Below, in pieces: positions 35,083-46,364 of a DNA stretch of 64,000 nucleotides. The DNA comes from Paracyclopina nana (Eukaryota; Arthropoda; Copepoda; Cyclopoida; Cyclopettidae). Both the position numbers and the translations under genes were made by a program. The stretch is taken from assembly GCA_019096065.1 (NCBI GenBank), contig JAGUCH010000002.1:5344501-5408500 (forward strand), given 5' to 3'. Each line of letters begins with the position of its first letter. The first letter of the stretch is position 1. The notes under the pieces are model-generated. The model saw nothing but the letters and a program-made list of their open reading frames with translations, ran no database searches and was not told the origin of the DNA.

Positions 35083-35918
35083 AACTGTCAGAAGTTAGAC
35101 ATGAACTGCTGACAATGGATGTTCGACAAAGGTTGTTGAATAACCATGTCATTTATGTGCACGAATTTTTGGCCCATAATGTCAACTTATTGAGCCTGAA
35201 ATCTGGCCTGAAGTTAGAAGATATTTTTGCTCTGAGACAGTATATTCAAAAAACGTTCATGTCTGAAGTGAAAAGTGTAGAAGAGAGAAAAAATGAACAA
35301 TTTAAAGGGAGCATTTTCAGTAGCCTAAATTACAACTATATTTATGAGCTTTGTGGTCCACCTGGAAGCGGCAAAACTCAAATTGCTTTGCACCTAAGTG
35401 CTAAAATGGCGGATAAAGGCCATACAGTTCTGTACGTAGACACAAAAAACGATTTTTCCCTTGATCGTTTGTCATCTCTCACTAAGTGTACGACTAATGT
35501 GAGGCTGGCCAAAGCTTTTGATCTTGATGAGGTTCTGAAAATCAGTGCCAGCTTGTGCAAAACTAGCACAAACCTTGAGAGCAGTGTGAAGCTGTTGGTT
35601 TTGGACAATATAGCCTCATTGATTTGGCCTCTGTTGGAGGACCAGAACATTGGTCAAGTTTTTGGACAAGTTGCCTTACTCATTACTAATTTACGAAGAA
35701 TTGCGCATAAATTCAACCTTGCAGTGCTTGTCATCAACAACTGGGCCCAAAATCGACCCGCGTTAGGCAAAATCTTCAACAATGCTGCCAACACCAGATT
35801 TGTCATTATGGATCGGTGCATCAGAGTTGACAGGGCTTTGGACAGACCGTTTGGCGAACAAATGAAAATAGTTATCAGCGAAAATTTCATAAAATTGAGT
35901 GAAGCTGATGCTCCCTGA
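35079..35918 (+). CDS. RAD51D: RAD51 paralogue, RAD51D-like recombination ATPase
   Basis: A single-exon frame of 279 residues. Walker A is GPPGSGKT at residues 93-100, Walker B is KLLVLDNIASLI, and RPALGKIFNNAANTRFVIMD matches the RAD51D block PALG...TR. The small N-terminal helical part (LLNNHVIYVHEFLAHN) fits the linker region of RAD51D. In other animals the protein works in the BCDX2 complex in homologous recombination. It is about 50 residues shorter than the human protein, mostly at the ends. Its start codon overlaps the stop of PIGF by four bases and an AATAAA lies shortly after its own stop. The RecA-fold call is firm; RAD51D is the best paralogue by the C-terminal block. Confidence 0.85.
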   Translation: MKLSEVRHELLTMDVRQRLLNNHVIYVHEFLAHNVNLLSLKSGLKLEDIFALRQYIQKTFMSEVKSVEERKNEQFKGSIFSSLNYNYIYELCGPPGSGKTQIALHLSAKMADKGHTVLYVDTKNDFSLDRLSSLTKCTTNVRLAKAFDLDEVLKISASLCKTSTNLESSVKLLVLDNIASLIWPLLEDQNIGQVFGQVALLITNLRRIAHKFNLAVLVINNWAQNRPALGKIFNNAANTRFVIMDRCIRVDRALDRPFGEQMKIVISENFIKLSEADAP

Positions 35919-35928
35919 GCAAGCTACA

Positions 35929-35976
35929 ATAAAACGCAAGGTTTTTCTCAAAGTTTCCGTGATTTTGTCATTGCAG
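35929..35976 (+). promoter_or_regulatory. polyadenylation signal followed by a 3' splice-site-like tract before BCS1L
   Basis: AATAAA at about 35930 is followed by TTTTTCTCAAAG and GTGATTTTGTCATTGCAG ending at about 35975, only a few bases before the BCS1L ATG at 35981. There is too little room for a full promoter and cis-exon. The layout resembles trans-splice sites of operon genes. Confidence 0.5.
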
Positions 35977-35980
35977 TAAA

Positions 35981-37304
35981 ATGGGGTTGCCTGAGTTGCT
36001 TACTTCACTGGCTGACAATCCTTACTTTGGAGCTGGATTTGGACTTTTTGGTGTGGGCGCAGTGGCAGCCATTTCAAGGAAAGGTTCACAAATAAGCTGG
36101 ATTCTTTTCAAGCGGCACTACATGACAACCGTGGAGGTGACATGCAAGGATAAAAGCTACCAATGGCTTCTACAATGGATGACAAAGAAAGGGGCCAAAG
36201 AAACGCAGCATCTGAGCGTCAACACATCGTTCGTCGAGACTGAGAGTGGGAAGGTATCAACCAAGTACGACTTCGAGCCATCAGTAGGTACACATTTCAT
36301 GCGCTATAATGGAACGTGGATCAAAGTTGAAAGGACTAGGGAAAATAGGATGCTTGATCCGTGGGAAACTGTGCAACTCACGACGCTCGGCAGGCATCGC
36401 GATCTCTTCGTGGACATCCTTGATGACTCACGAAAAATGGCTATGGATGACCACTCTGGTAAAACTGTCATGTACACGCTCATTGGCAATGACTGGCGGC
36501 CCTTCGGACATCCAAGACATAGGAGGCCCATAAACTCAGTTGTCCTCCAAGAGGACCTTTCAGAAAAAATTGTCGATGATGTAAAAGACTTCATCAAGAA
36601 CCCAAGTACGGCCAGACCATTATTCTCTTTCGGCGGAGTAAAAAAACATTTTTTTTTTTTTGGCTTCAGGTTGGTACAGGGAAAGAGGGATTCCTTATAG
36701 GAGAGGCTACTTGCTGTATGGGCCTCCAGGCTGTGGCAAAACTTCTTTCATTACAGCTCTGGCTGGCGAGTTGCAGTATTCTATATGTGTGCTCAATCTT
36801 TCTGACCGATCTATGTCGGATGACAGGCTCCAGCACAGGCTGGCCGATGCTCCTGAAGACTCGATAATTCTTTTGGAAGATATTGATGCAGCTTTTGTGA
36901 GCAGAGAGGAGTCGGCTGCCTCTGAGGCTGCATATCAAGGACTGAATAGGCTAACTTTCAGTGGGTTGCTAAATGCTATTGATGGTGTGACTTCAACTGA
37001 AGGAAGAATTGTTTTCATGACTACCAATTATATGGATCGTTTGGATCCTGCATTAATTCGCCCGGGAAGAGTTGATGTGAGGCATTACATTGGCTACTGT
37101 GATCACAGCCAAGTCCTGAAAATGTTCCGCAGATTCTATCCGCAAGAATCAATCGAGCTAGCAACAACATTTGCAGATAAAGTGATGGCTTTGGATGTGC
37201 CCATAAGTGCGGCTCAAATCCAGGGCTTTTTCATGTTTTTCAAGGCTGACCCCAGAGCAGCCATTGAAAATGTCTTCCGATTCAAACCAAATATGGTACC
37301 TTAA
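35981..37304 (+). CDS. BCS1L: mitochondrial AAA ATPase BCS1 (complex III assembly)
   Basis: Exons 35981-36605 and 36670-37304 (419 residues, equal to human BCS1L). The N-terminus has one membrane segment ([17 protein letters not shown], about residues 14-30) and the BCS1-specific domain. The AAA module follows: [17 protein letters not shown], Walker A GPPGCGKT at about 225-232, Walker [12 protein letters not shown], the second region of homology [20 protein letters not shown], and [22 protein letters not shown]1 inserts the Rieske iron-sulfur protein into respiratory complex III. The 64-bp intron splits the [18 protein letters not shown] block. It lies 62 bp after RAD51D and 63 bp before a convergent coiled-coil gene. 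Confidence 0.96.
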
Positions 37305-37367
37305 TGAAAACAGTAACAACTTTCCAATTTATAAGCCATAAAAATTAGCATCGATGTATATAAGTGG

Positions 37368-39220
37368 TTATTCAATAACGTTTTGCACATTAGATATTTC
37401 CTCCATATTATCTCCCTCCACCTTAAAGGTCAAGTCAGGAGAAGGTGGTGTCTCTTCATTAGTTGGAGCATCATCATCATCGACCGAAAGAAACTCGCTG
37501 ATCTCATTGTTACGATCTTGAATGATTTTAGCCTGATGAGCATTTTTTGCTCTTAGATTTTTCAGCTTGTTGTTCAGCTCGTGGACCATTTTATCGTGTC
37601 TCGACTCGAGATTCGCGTTTAATAATTTGAGCTTTTGGTTCGTTTGAACTAGCGTTACGTTATCTTGCTGGAGCTGAAATGCCTTCATTTTGAGGTCCTC
37701 TTTTGCAGATACGTTGCACCTTTCTTTTAGTTCCTCATACTTTTTTTGAAGCATTTTTAAGTCATATTCGAATCGCTTGGATGTTTCAACTCTTTTCTTG
37801 AGTTCCTCATTATCTGACTCAAGTTTTTTGTTAGCCTGGGTGAGGCTCTTGACCTTCTTTAGAGCATCATACTTTGCATTGCTACAAGTCTTGTATTTTT
37901 CATCTTTCTGGCTAATGGCCTCCTGAATTTTTCCATTTGCCACCGCTAACTTCTTATGCTGTAATGAAGAAGCTTCCAATTTTTCAAACTGCTCTTTTAC
38001 TGTGTTTTGAGCCGTCTGAAGATCTGCAGTCAAGGTTTGATTTTTTATCTTCAACTGATCACATTCCAGACTTTTTTCTTTCAGTGCTTGAGAGTTACTC
38101 AATGTTTTTTCAATGAAGAGCAATCTTCCGGATTCCTTGAGCTTTTCAATCAACTTAAGATTTTCAAGAGACGCTTTATTGGCTGTCTCTTGTAAAGAGG
38201 ATAGCTCTTGCTTCACCATTCCCAGTTCAGTTGCCATTTTCTCTAATGACTCTACCTTTTCTTTTTGGATCTTTTCAACTTCTTGTCTGGCTGATATTAG
38301 CTGAGCCTGCAGTGCTCCGCTCGATCGGCTGTGTCCCTCAAGCTGGTCGATTCGACCCTCTAAAATTGCCAAGTTGTCATGTCGTTTCGACACTGCAGGC
38401 CAAGATGTTTTAGGCCCTATGATCAATTGCGAAACAAGCAGCGACTGGAACGGTGTTTTGCCCCCCGAAATCTTGTGGTTAAGGTAGTGTTGGGCCGTTT
38501 CCTCTCGTGTATCGCTTGAATGCATGCATAATCTAAAGAAAGCCAAAAGTTAAGATATGACATAAAAGCTGCATATTGGGACGCTGGTGCACCTGTACAA
38601 AGGACATTTGTAAGGCCGCTTGTTGGGTAGGAGAGGGATTACTAAAGGAACGAGATGCTCCTCTTTAATGTGGTCGATAATGGCAACGTCAGTTGAAAAG
38701 CTCGCACAGTCCAAACCCTCTTTCTGACAAATCAAGCATTCCAAATCAATTGGAGAGGCCCAGTCGATGATATCTTTGTACACATGGCTTCGGTATCCTG
38801 ATGTGGTTTCAATAGTGATCACATCAGAATTCCAGCAATCTTCCTTTATGAACGGGCATTTCCGAATGAAGACATGTTCTCCTTTGCTCAGACTTGGAGA
38901 GATAATCTTCCTGCTGTGAGATGTATTTCTGAGGCGTTGCCTCGTAGATTGGTGTTTTATGCGGAAACACTTGTCCAACACCTCATCGGGATCATTGAGG
39001 GATTGAGCGGAGTGCTTGCGTTTTCTTGACAAAGACATCAATGGCTGGGCCGAGTAGCCTTACAGAAAGAAATGAAGCATTTAGGTACACGATCGTGTTT
39101 ATAAGTGAGGTGTGGCTAGCTACCATGGTCATTTAGAGGCTCAGGTGTGAGTTCATAACGATCGGCTTCACTTTCTTCAAAATTTGAAACGTAGATTTCA
39201 TCATCTCCTTCAGCCGCCAT
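37368..39220 (-). CDS. zinc-finger / coiled-coil protein A, unassigned family
   Basis: Exons 39124-39220, 38593-39058 and 37368-38532 (575 residues). I do not recognise the family. The N-terminus is acidic (DDEIYVSNFEESEADRYEL), then basic (LSRKRKHS). A conserved module follows: GEHVFIRKCPF, a CLIC...H-x4-H finger (C-x2-C-x18-H-x4-H) and a second finger C-x5-C-x12-H-x3-H (CPLYRLC...HYLNH), then GGKTPFQSL. After that comes about 350 residues of coiled coil, a block with NQKLKLLNANLES, and an acidic tail. The paralogue at 41029-44146 has the same order of parts, the same intron between the two cysteines of finger 2, and the NANLES block. Function is unknown; dimerisation through the coil is likely. 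Confidence 0.82.
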
Positions 39221-39999
39221 GGCCAATTCTTAGCACCGGACACCTTCGACGCAGGGTTTGCCAGCTAAAACAAACATATTGAGGTTATTTTTTAAATACG
39301 GAATTTCGATCGAGCGAACTAATTGCTGTACAGAATTGAGGAAATACTGAGCCTTGAACTGCGCTGACAATTCTCTGAATCAAAGCTGCTGGTTTATCGG
39401 ATATAGATAGGAGAATCTTTGAGCTTTTTGAAAATACCGATTAATAAACTAAATCTCCCTTTCGAGCGAGCTATGATGGCTGCGCAATATTTTTGGGAGC
39501 CTTTCATGTGTCCCTTTTGCTACTTTTAAAATGGCAAAAAATTTTCAACTCGACAAATCATAGCATTATACAAACAAAGTTACATTTAAAATGATTCCAT
39601 AAAAAAATCACTGCTCCATAATATTTTTCAGCCCGCAACATGGACAAAAACTAATGATCAAAGATCAAATTGTATGCAGGTATACTGAGCTAAACATGAA
39701 GTCAGTACTCAGTAGACAGTAGAGCATATATACTAAAGTAGTTAAAGAAAGATAGACACTCGCCTCTTAGCAAAGTTACTGGCATTGCCTATGCGACGTG
39801 ACTGAACATTTTTGCACAAAAATAAATTAAATAAAACTAATTTGGACACCATCATGTGCATAAAAATGTCGACAGTTCACCACGGATAATTAGCCAGCCA
39901 ATTTCCATAAGTTACTCACGCACAAACCCTTACGAAAGAAGTAAAATTGGTGCACCAAAAAGTTGCTGATTTGTTTCCGTCGCGTCTTGAGTTAGCCTT
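39221..39999. other. spacer between the paralogous coiled-coil genes, proximal part
   Basis: AT-rich, no gene seen. The promoter of the minus-strand gene A is expected just after 39220. Confidence 0.4.
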
Positions 40000-40201
40000 A
40001 GTGATGGAACGAGATTCAGCTTGGCTTGAAAGCTCGGAACTAAAAGCCAGCTTGAGCTACATAAGTGAAAAGCTTGGGGTCGCTCTAACCAAGTTTTGAA
40101 AAGCTTGATAATAATTTACAAAAGCTTGGGATCACTCGAACCCCTTTCAAAAAGGCATGAAGTTTGAACATGATGAAAATTTCCGGCTCGTTCCATCGCA
40201 A
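40000..40201. mobile_element. MITE with AGTGATGGAACGAG termini and 9-bp target duplication (copy 2)
   Basis: The 202-bp element starts AGTGATGGAACGAG and ends CTCGTTCCATCGCA. GTTAGCCTT flanks it on both sides (39991-39999 and 40202-40210), a 9-bp target duplication as seen with Mutator-like transposons. Interior AAGCTTG words match the copy at 27034-27394. The open frame that begins in it at 40157 is not a gene. Confidence 0.82.
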
Positions 40202-40210
40202 GTTAGCCTT

Positions 40211-41028
40211 GAGCAGTTGAGCAGAGACTTAGTCCCTGGCCTTGAGGGAAGACAACTTTCAGATTTACAGAAGCTCAGAGCGACTCATAGGTTCTGGCAA
40301 TGCTACTCGATCAAAATAGTTTTTGAAAAAAACGCCGCATTTGTTTCAGAACTAACCAGAATTGAGCAAGCCTCAAAATAATCAAAAACTCGGATGACTT
40401 TGGCAAGAAAGCAAAATTTCGTCAAATTTCGGCGTTACACTATCTTCCAAATGAGCCCCGATTGTGATTTTAACGCGTGAAAATTTGAATCCGCATCATG
40501 TAACAATAAAAAATCAGATATAGCCGAGAATAACAGCAATTCTGACATCTGGCCATTCTGGTCACAGGTTTGGTGGATATAGAAGGGATGATCTCAAAAA
40601 GGTTACTTACCGTCTCTACGTCAGAGCTGCCAGACAAAGTTTTCATTAAACGTCCTTAGCTTAGATATGTTACGAGCTTTTCCCTCTACATTTTTTCGTA
40701 TTTTGGAATTATCTTACTGGTTACAGGACTTCTAAACCCATTATTTGATAGGTAAATACGATAAAAAAGAAGATATCTCTCCTTTTGATGTATTTGCCCT
40801 AAGAAGTGTGGACTTGCTTCAGCAATCGTACATTTGTATACTTGAGGAAAAAAGAGTGAGGTAGGGCTCTGAAGTCCAAGCAACTCCGAAGAAAATTGCA
40901 CCTAATTAGGCATGGACGTTCATTCTTAAGGATGTTTCACCCCCTGATAATTTTATTTGTAGCACCTTCCCTGGGCTAATACATAATAATGTTAGGGTAT
41001 AGCAAATAGTACAAAATCTTAATGAAAG
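40211..41028. other. spacer between the paralogous coiled-coil genes, distal part
   Basis: AT-rich, no recognisable gene or repeat. The 3' end of gene B, with AATAATGTT-like words, lies at its right edge. Confidence 0.4.
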
Positions 41029-44000
41029 TCATGATTGGATTACTTCCAACTGGCTGCCATCTTCAGCTTTCAATTGCGTGATCAAAGGATCTCTCGATTC
41101 GGAATCGCCGCCACCTCTCAAAATTCTGATCTCATCCTCGCGAAGCTTACAGATGTCCATACAACGTTTCAGCGTTGACTTTAGGCGGTCTGCTTCCTCA
41201 AATAGAGCATCTTTTTCATTTTTCAGATTTTGCGCTTCTTCCTTGACAAAAGCCATTTGAGATTCGAGGTTAGCATTGAATAACTTAATTTTTTGGTTGG
41301 TAGAAACCAATTCGTTGTTGTCCGCTAGCAACTTGATTGCTTTCTCTTTTAGCTCTTCGTTGGTGGTAGCATCAAGACGCTTCTGTAGTTCTTCAATCTT
41401 TTCAAAAGCCTCCGCGAGTTCTTGCTGATATCTCTGTTTCTGCCTCCCAAGCGCATTGTGCAACGTTTTCTTGGTCTCAAGCAACTTATTTTTCTCTGCA
41501 ATTATCGCAGCGTTTTCCTCAACCATGTCTTCATTCTGCGACTGCAATGAAGCTATAGCACCATCAAGGGAATTCTTCTCTGCAGAAATGCTCGCAATTT
41601 TTGTTAGCATTTCGTCTTGCTTAATATTCAAGGCACTGACCGCTTTATCCAATTTATCTCTTCCGATAATTAGCGCCTTTTTCTCCTTAATCAACTCATT
41701 CAGCTTGCCATGTGTTTTCCGAGCTTCCTCTTTACAAGCCTGAAGCTCAGCAGTCAGGCCTAGGTTCTTTTCCAGCAAATCGTCGCATTTCTTTTTCAAT
41801 TTGTCTGATGATCGAATTGTTTGGCTTGCTTTCTCTTTTACCACTTTGGTCTGCTTTCCACTGTTGGTACTCAATGTCTTTTCAACCCAGAGCTCTTTGG
41901 TAAGTCTTTGTATCTCATTTTTAGAAGCTGCCAGTTCTTGCTTCAGATTTTCAATATCGCATTTTGGTGGATGGAGTTGTCTAGCTTCCAAAATGCGCAC
42001 TTTCTCCACGAGAATTGCTTTCTCATTTTCTTCTTGAGCGATGCGGCGGTTCAATTCTACTTCCATAGCATACAGCTTTTCGCGAAGCATTTTACACTCA
42101 TTTTCTGCTTGATTGAGGAGATTTTTATCACTGCGCTCAGAACATTGGCGTAGTTTATTTTCCATTTCTTGCATGCGTTTTTTCAATTGCTCCTCGGTGT
42201 CATACGCATCGGCTCTTGCCTGAACGAGCTTTTCTTTATAAACTTTGGTCTCCCTGTCTGCATCAGAGCGCTGCTTCAGGAGCCGTTTAATTTCCTTAGC
42301 TTCTCGCGCTTTGGCAGCATTTATTTCTTCCAGGTGACATTTTTTCAAGGCTTCCGAATCTTGTTGTGCAGTCAAGAGTTGGTTCTTCAATTGATTAATC
42401 TCTATCATCTTCCTTTTGTTGGTTTGAGACAACTCTTCTTTTTCGGTCGTGAGCTTTTTCTTGCTTGATTTTTCCGCTTGTAATAGACGAGTCAACTTGT
42501 GCCTGTCAATTTCCAATGAGTTGCAATCGTTTTTCAATGATTGCTCCCTATTGCGAGCTGCAGCCTTTTCCAACTCGTTGTTTCTTTTTAGTAGACTCAT
42601 TTCGTTCTGCAACGATTGCTCCCTTTTCCGAGCAGCAATCACCAATGGGTTCTCCTCAGAGTCACAACGAGCCTTTTTAAGCTGCTCTTTCAACTCGTTA
42701 ATCTCGGAGGCCAAAGCGTTGATACGTTGTGTCTGCCTATTCTCGCGATCCTGAAATGCATCACGATCAGTCTGTAGCTGCTTCTTCAGATCCATCACTT
42801 CCTCGTCATGACATTGCTTCTTCGTTGGAGGATAATCCGACGATGAAGCTGGCAATATCATCAAGGAGTTCTTCAGTGACAGCAATGGTGTTTTCCCACC
42901 TTCACCTCGGTGATGGAGATAATGCATAGCAACTTCCTCAAGCTCGTCACCTTCTTTCTTGCAAGATCTAAACATAAAAAACATCAGTGAGCACAAATGA
43001 GCATTTGGACTTGCATTTACATACTTGAAAAATGGACACCGATAAGGAGGACCTTTTTTTCTATCAAATTGGGTAAGCACCATGGGTAAGAAGTGCTCTT
43101 GCTCGAAATGCTCATTGATTTCCTCGTCAGTTTCGAAACTGACGTCACTCAACCCATTGTTGGCGCAAATGGAGCACTCCAATGGAACATTGCTTGACCT
43201 GTCAATGTCCATGCTAGAAACATGACCGATGAATCCTGACATCGTCTCCACAGCCACTAAGCCACTCTCATGACAATGGTCACTTAACCTGCATTTTCTG
43301 ATAAAGAGGTGATCCCCTTGACGTAGGTTTGGGGATCTAAGAAACCTGCCGTGAATGCTACAGAATACGCCTTTTTTTTCCAAGTTGGCCAGAACAGTGA
43401 AACACTTGCCGTGATCCTCAGCACTCCCATGAAGCCCAGATATGGTTTCATTATGAAGGGATGGAAGTGGTCTTCTCCTGGCATTAGCCTGCGAATGTCG
43501 ACGTTTCTTCGCAGTTGATCTAGACATTTTGCCATTAGGACCTGCAATATGGGTCACATGCATGGTAAAGATTACATTAGTTAGGCGCACCGCGATGTGA
43601 AAAGCCGCACAACGCATCAAGTAACAAATTTTCCGACTAATTCATGAATTTTTTAGCCAGAATTTCGCTAGGGCAATTATCATACAGTTGGGATAGTGCT
43701 TTTCACTAAGTTTTTAAAATTTGCTCTCTCCACTCAAATTAAATGAGGCGGCGAAGCAACGGTCTTCCACCTTGGCCATCATGCAAGTAATGGTCTTTTT
43801 AGTTACTGGTTAGCAACGAAGCTTCTCCTAAATCAGCTTTTAAAAGAAATTTTGTCTTGCCTTCAAATCTTGAAACTCTCTGTTAAGCCAATTTTTTTTA
43901 AAAATTGGCTTATATATAGTTACTCCTTCAAAATCATTTTTATAAAGAATTCCTCATTAAGATGCAAACGAGGTAAGCTTCGAAGAACAAACCCGTGATT

Positions 44001-44146
44001 CTTGGGGGTCGACTTGGTAGGGGACTTAAATCTTCGAGGAGGGGAAGTGGTTCATCGTCTCTAAAGTCGCTTCGGCGGTCAATGCTCCAACTAAAACTAT
44101 CGTCAAGGCTGTATATTTCTGAGCTAGGGCTGCCATAAAATGCCAT
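41029..44146 (-). CDS. zinc-finger / coiled-coil protein B, unassigned family
   Basis: Exons 43993-44146, 43025-43541 and 41029-42967 (869 residues). It is the tandem paralogue of the gene at 37368-39220. Shared parts in order: an acidic start with SEIYSLDDSF, a basic KKRRHS stretch, GDHLFIRKCRL, finger 1 (CSIC...HFEQEH), finger 2 (CPFFKSC...HYLHH), GGKTPLLSL, a coiled coil, and NQKIKLFNANLES. The coil is about 300 residues longer than in gene A, and gene B has an extra insert (HGKCFTVLANLEKKGVFCSI) before the fingers. The second intron (42968-43024, 57 bp) is a stop-free multiple of three. Exon 1 and its weak donor (GTTTGT) rest on phase and on the parallel with gene A. Confidence 0.8.
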
Positions 44147-45757
44147 GCTTCACATTCCAGTTTACTTCTCGGGCGGGAAATCGTACTATTGCGGACTCCG
44201 GACCGGCTGAGCCGAAGCTCTAGCTCAAGCCGCAGCTGTTGACTCCATTGCAGTGCTGCCAGATTTTTAGCACGATATGACGCCGCACTATTGTCAATAA
44301 TAGCCGGTATTTTCCGTATTTTTTATAAAAACACCGCTGAGTTTCTCCAATAATTGTAAAAAATAAAAATAAAAAACGCCGCAAATTTGTCAAAAATAGC
44401 TGAATTTTAGCTTTTTCCGGGCATCCTCAAAAATAACCGCTGCGGCGTAAAACAGCCGCATCTGGCAGTACTGCTCCACTGCATATTGAAGACAACTGAG
44501 ACAAGTGAGATCACAGCTGAGAGCCTGAGACTGACTATTGTGACATCGTCCACTGAGATTGAAAGTTAATTTAATATTTTTTTAACGCCAATGCGCCATC
44601 GCTATTCGCTATTTCAAAGCCACCGGTAAGTACTTAGTCGAGGGTATTTAGCTCCGTGATAAACATCAGCTGTAAAAGCCTCTTTTTGGTAGATGCTCTA
44701 GCCAAAACCTAAAGTAAGACCAACTCAGAAAACTTTCTAGACTTCTCAAGCTACTGGAAAAAGCAGTTTCTCTATAGGGAAGCGAATCGGCCATTTTCAC
44801 TGCTTTTTGGAGGTCAGTGAACGTGACGTCATGATCGCGTGAGCGTAGTTGACCCGTGCCTCAAAAGTGTTTCAAATTGTTGTAAATAAAATCAGGCCAA
44901 AAAGAGCCAACTTTTTAGACTATTTAGCCACTTTTTATGAGTAATGCCATTCTGGGACCAACTTTGATTGATGCATTGGCTTGCCTAAAAGCCAGCCCAA
45001 AAGCCAGCCCAAAATTAGCAGAAAAATTGAATTTACCAGCGAAATATGGCTCAAAATATGGTCAAATAACAATAAAATATGTACTTTCTTCCCCTAAGTA
45101 CAAGTTACGCTTGACAAAATCCCTCCTTGTGAAAAAATTTTTGAGAAAAACTGATTCATCAGAAATTGGAGGTCTGATGCAGGCAGCGATCAGATCTCCA
45201 ATATGTTACATAATTCACAGGTAGGATAGATATGGGACTTGTTTACGTGTTCCTATAGTTATACATACTTTTAAGGATTTTGTTTATTTTGGTTGTCACC
45301 AATGCAATCTATAAATCTGTAAGTTCTACTTTAAAAATAATTGCTCAGTTGGAAAGCTCATTATTGAAGGTTCTGAAATTTTTGTTACATTTTGATATTT
45401 TCTAACTTTTTATGATAACTAAGCAGTTCAAAACGTAAAAGCCGATTGTTAAAATCAAATGAATGCATTGAAAGAGGGAAAAAAATTAATTAATTAGCTT
45501 ATCCTAGCTTACCTTCCGACAAATCATTTTTTCTTTCTTAGAGCTACCATCGGTTATATGTTGGCTGAAAGTTTCCATTGCATTCGTGTTAGCTTTAGAT
45601 TCCTTTCATAAATAGCTTCATTATGTGGAATTTATGATAATTATAGAAGAAGCTCTGAAGTTTTTGCTACACGGCAACAAAATTACTTGAATCATTGACT
45701 TGTGCACATAACGACTTGGATGACTAAACTATTAGGCATATTTTTGCATAATTCGAC
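44147..45757. other. gene-poor stretch
   Basis: No gene is recognised. A short tandem AAAGCCAGCCC sits near 44990, within an open frame (44937-45224) that lacks any family match. The first few hundred bases should hold the promoter of gene B. Confidence 0.4.
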
Positions 45758-46364
45758 CACATTGACTTGGCAAAGGACCTAACCCAAACTACTTACAACA
45801 CCCCAGAATTATATATTTTCTGAAAGCTTATTATGTCCCAAGGGTTCATTTGGAGATAAAATAAAAATCCTGGCCTATCGTTTCCAATAACATAAAAATT
45901 TTAAAAACGTTTTGCGCAAAAATGGCTCATTTTTTGGGGATAATTAGCTTCAATGACCCCCACTAAAATTCAAAAATAAAACTTAAGTTACTTAATAGTA
46001 AAATCGCTAGGATGAACAGAAACGGAGATATAGCGATGCTAAAAGTAGATTACTGCCAACTTGATTAATTTTGCATAGTAAGTTTGGCAGCAAATATCTC
46101 AATTTGAGTGCACTTTACAGACTTGCTTATGAAATAAAAAAAGTTAGACCTTCTTTTTTCAGAGGGGGTCATTGCTATTTATAATCTCAAAAAATATTAA
46201 ACTGTAGGTGCTAGACGTTTTTGAAAATTTTATGTTATGGGAAGCCATAGGCCAGGATTTTTAAATTACTACCAAATGAACCCTAAAAACATAAGCTTTC
46301 AGAAAATGTATATTTTTTGGGTGTTGTAAAGAGTTTGGGTTAGGACCTCCTTCAAGTCAATGTG
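45758..46364. mobile_element. fold-back element with CACATTGACTTG termini
   Basis: Perfect 12-bp inverted ends (CACATTGACTTG ... CAAGTCAATGTG) are flanked by CGAC on both sides, a likely 4-bp target duplication. The arms share GACCTAACCCAAACT, TTTTCTGAAAGCTTAT and AAAAATCCTGGCCTA. It is the sister of the element at 11334-11932 in the POLG intron and has no gene. Confidence 0.85.

Noticed and set aside
35079-35918. Bacterial origin of the overlapping PIGF/RAD51D genes
   Set aside because: PIG-F and RAD51D are eukaryotic families and the flanking genes contain introns.
40157-40381. Open frame beginning in the 40000-40201 element
   Set aside because: Its first part is MITE terminus; chance frame.
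44937-45224. Open frame of 95 codons with KASPKASPK repeat
   Set aside because: Short local duplication, no family match, AT-rich non-coding surroundings.
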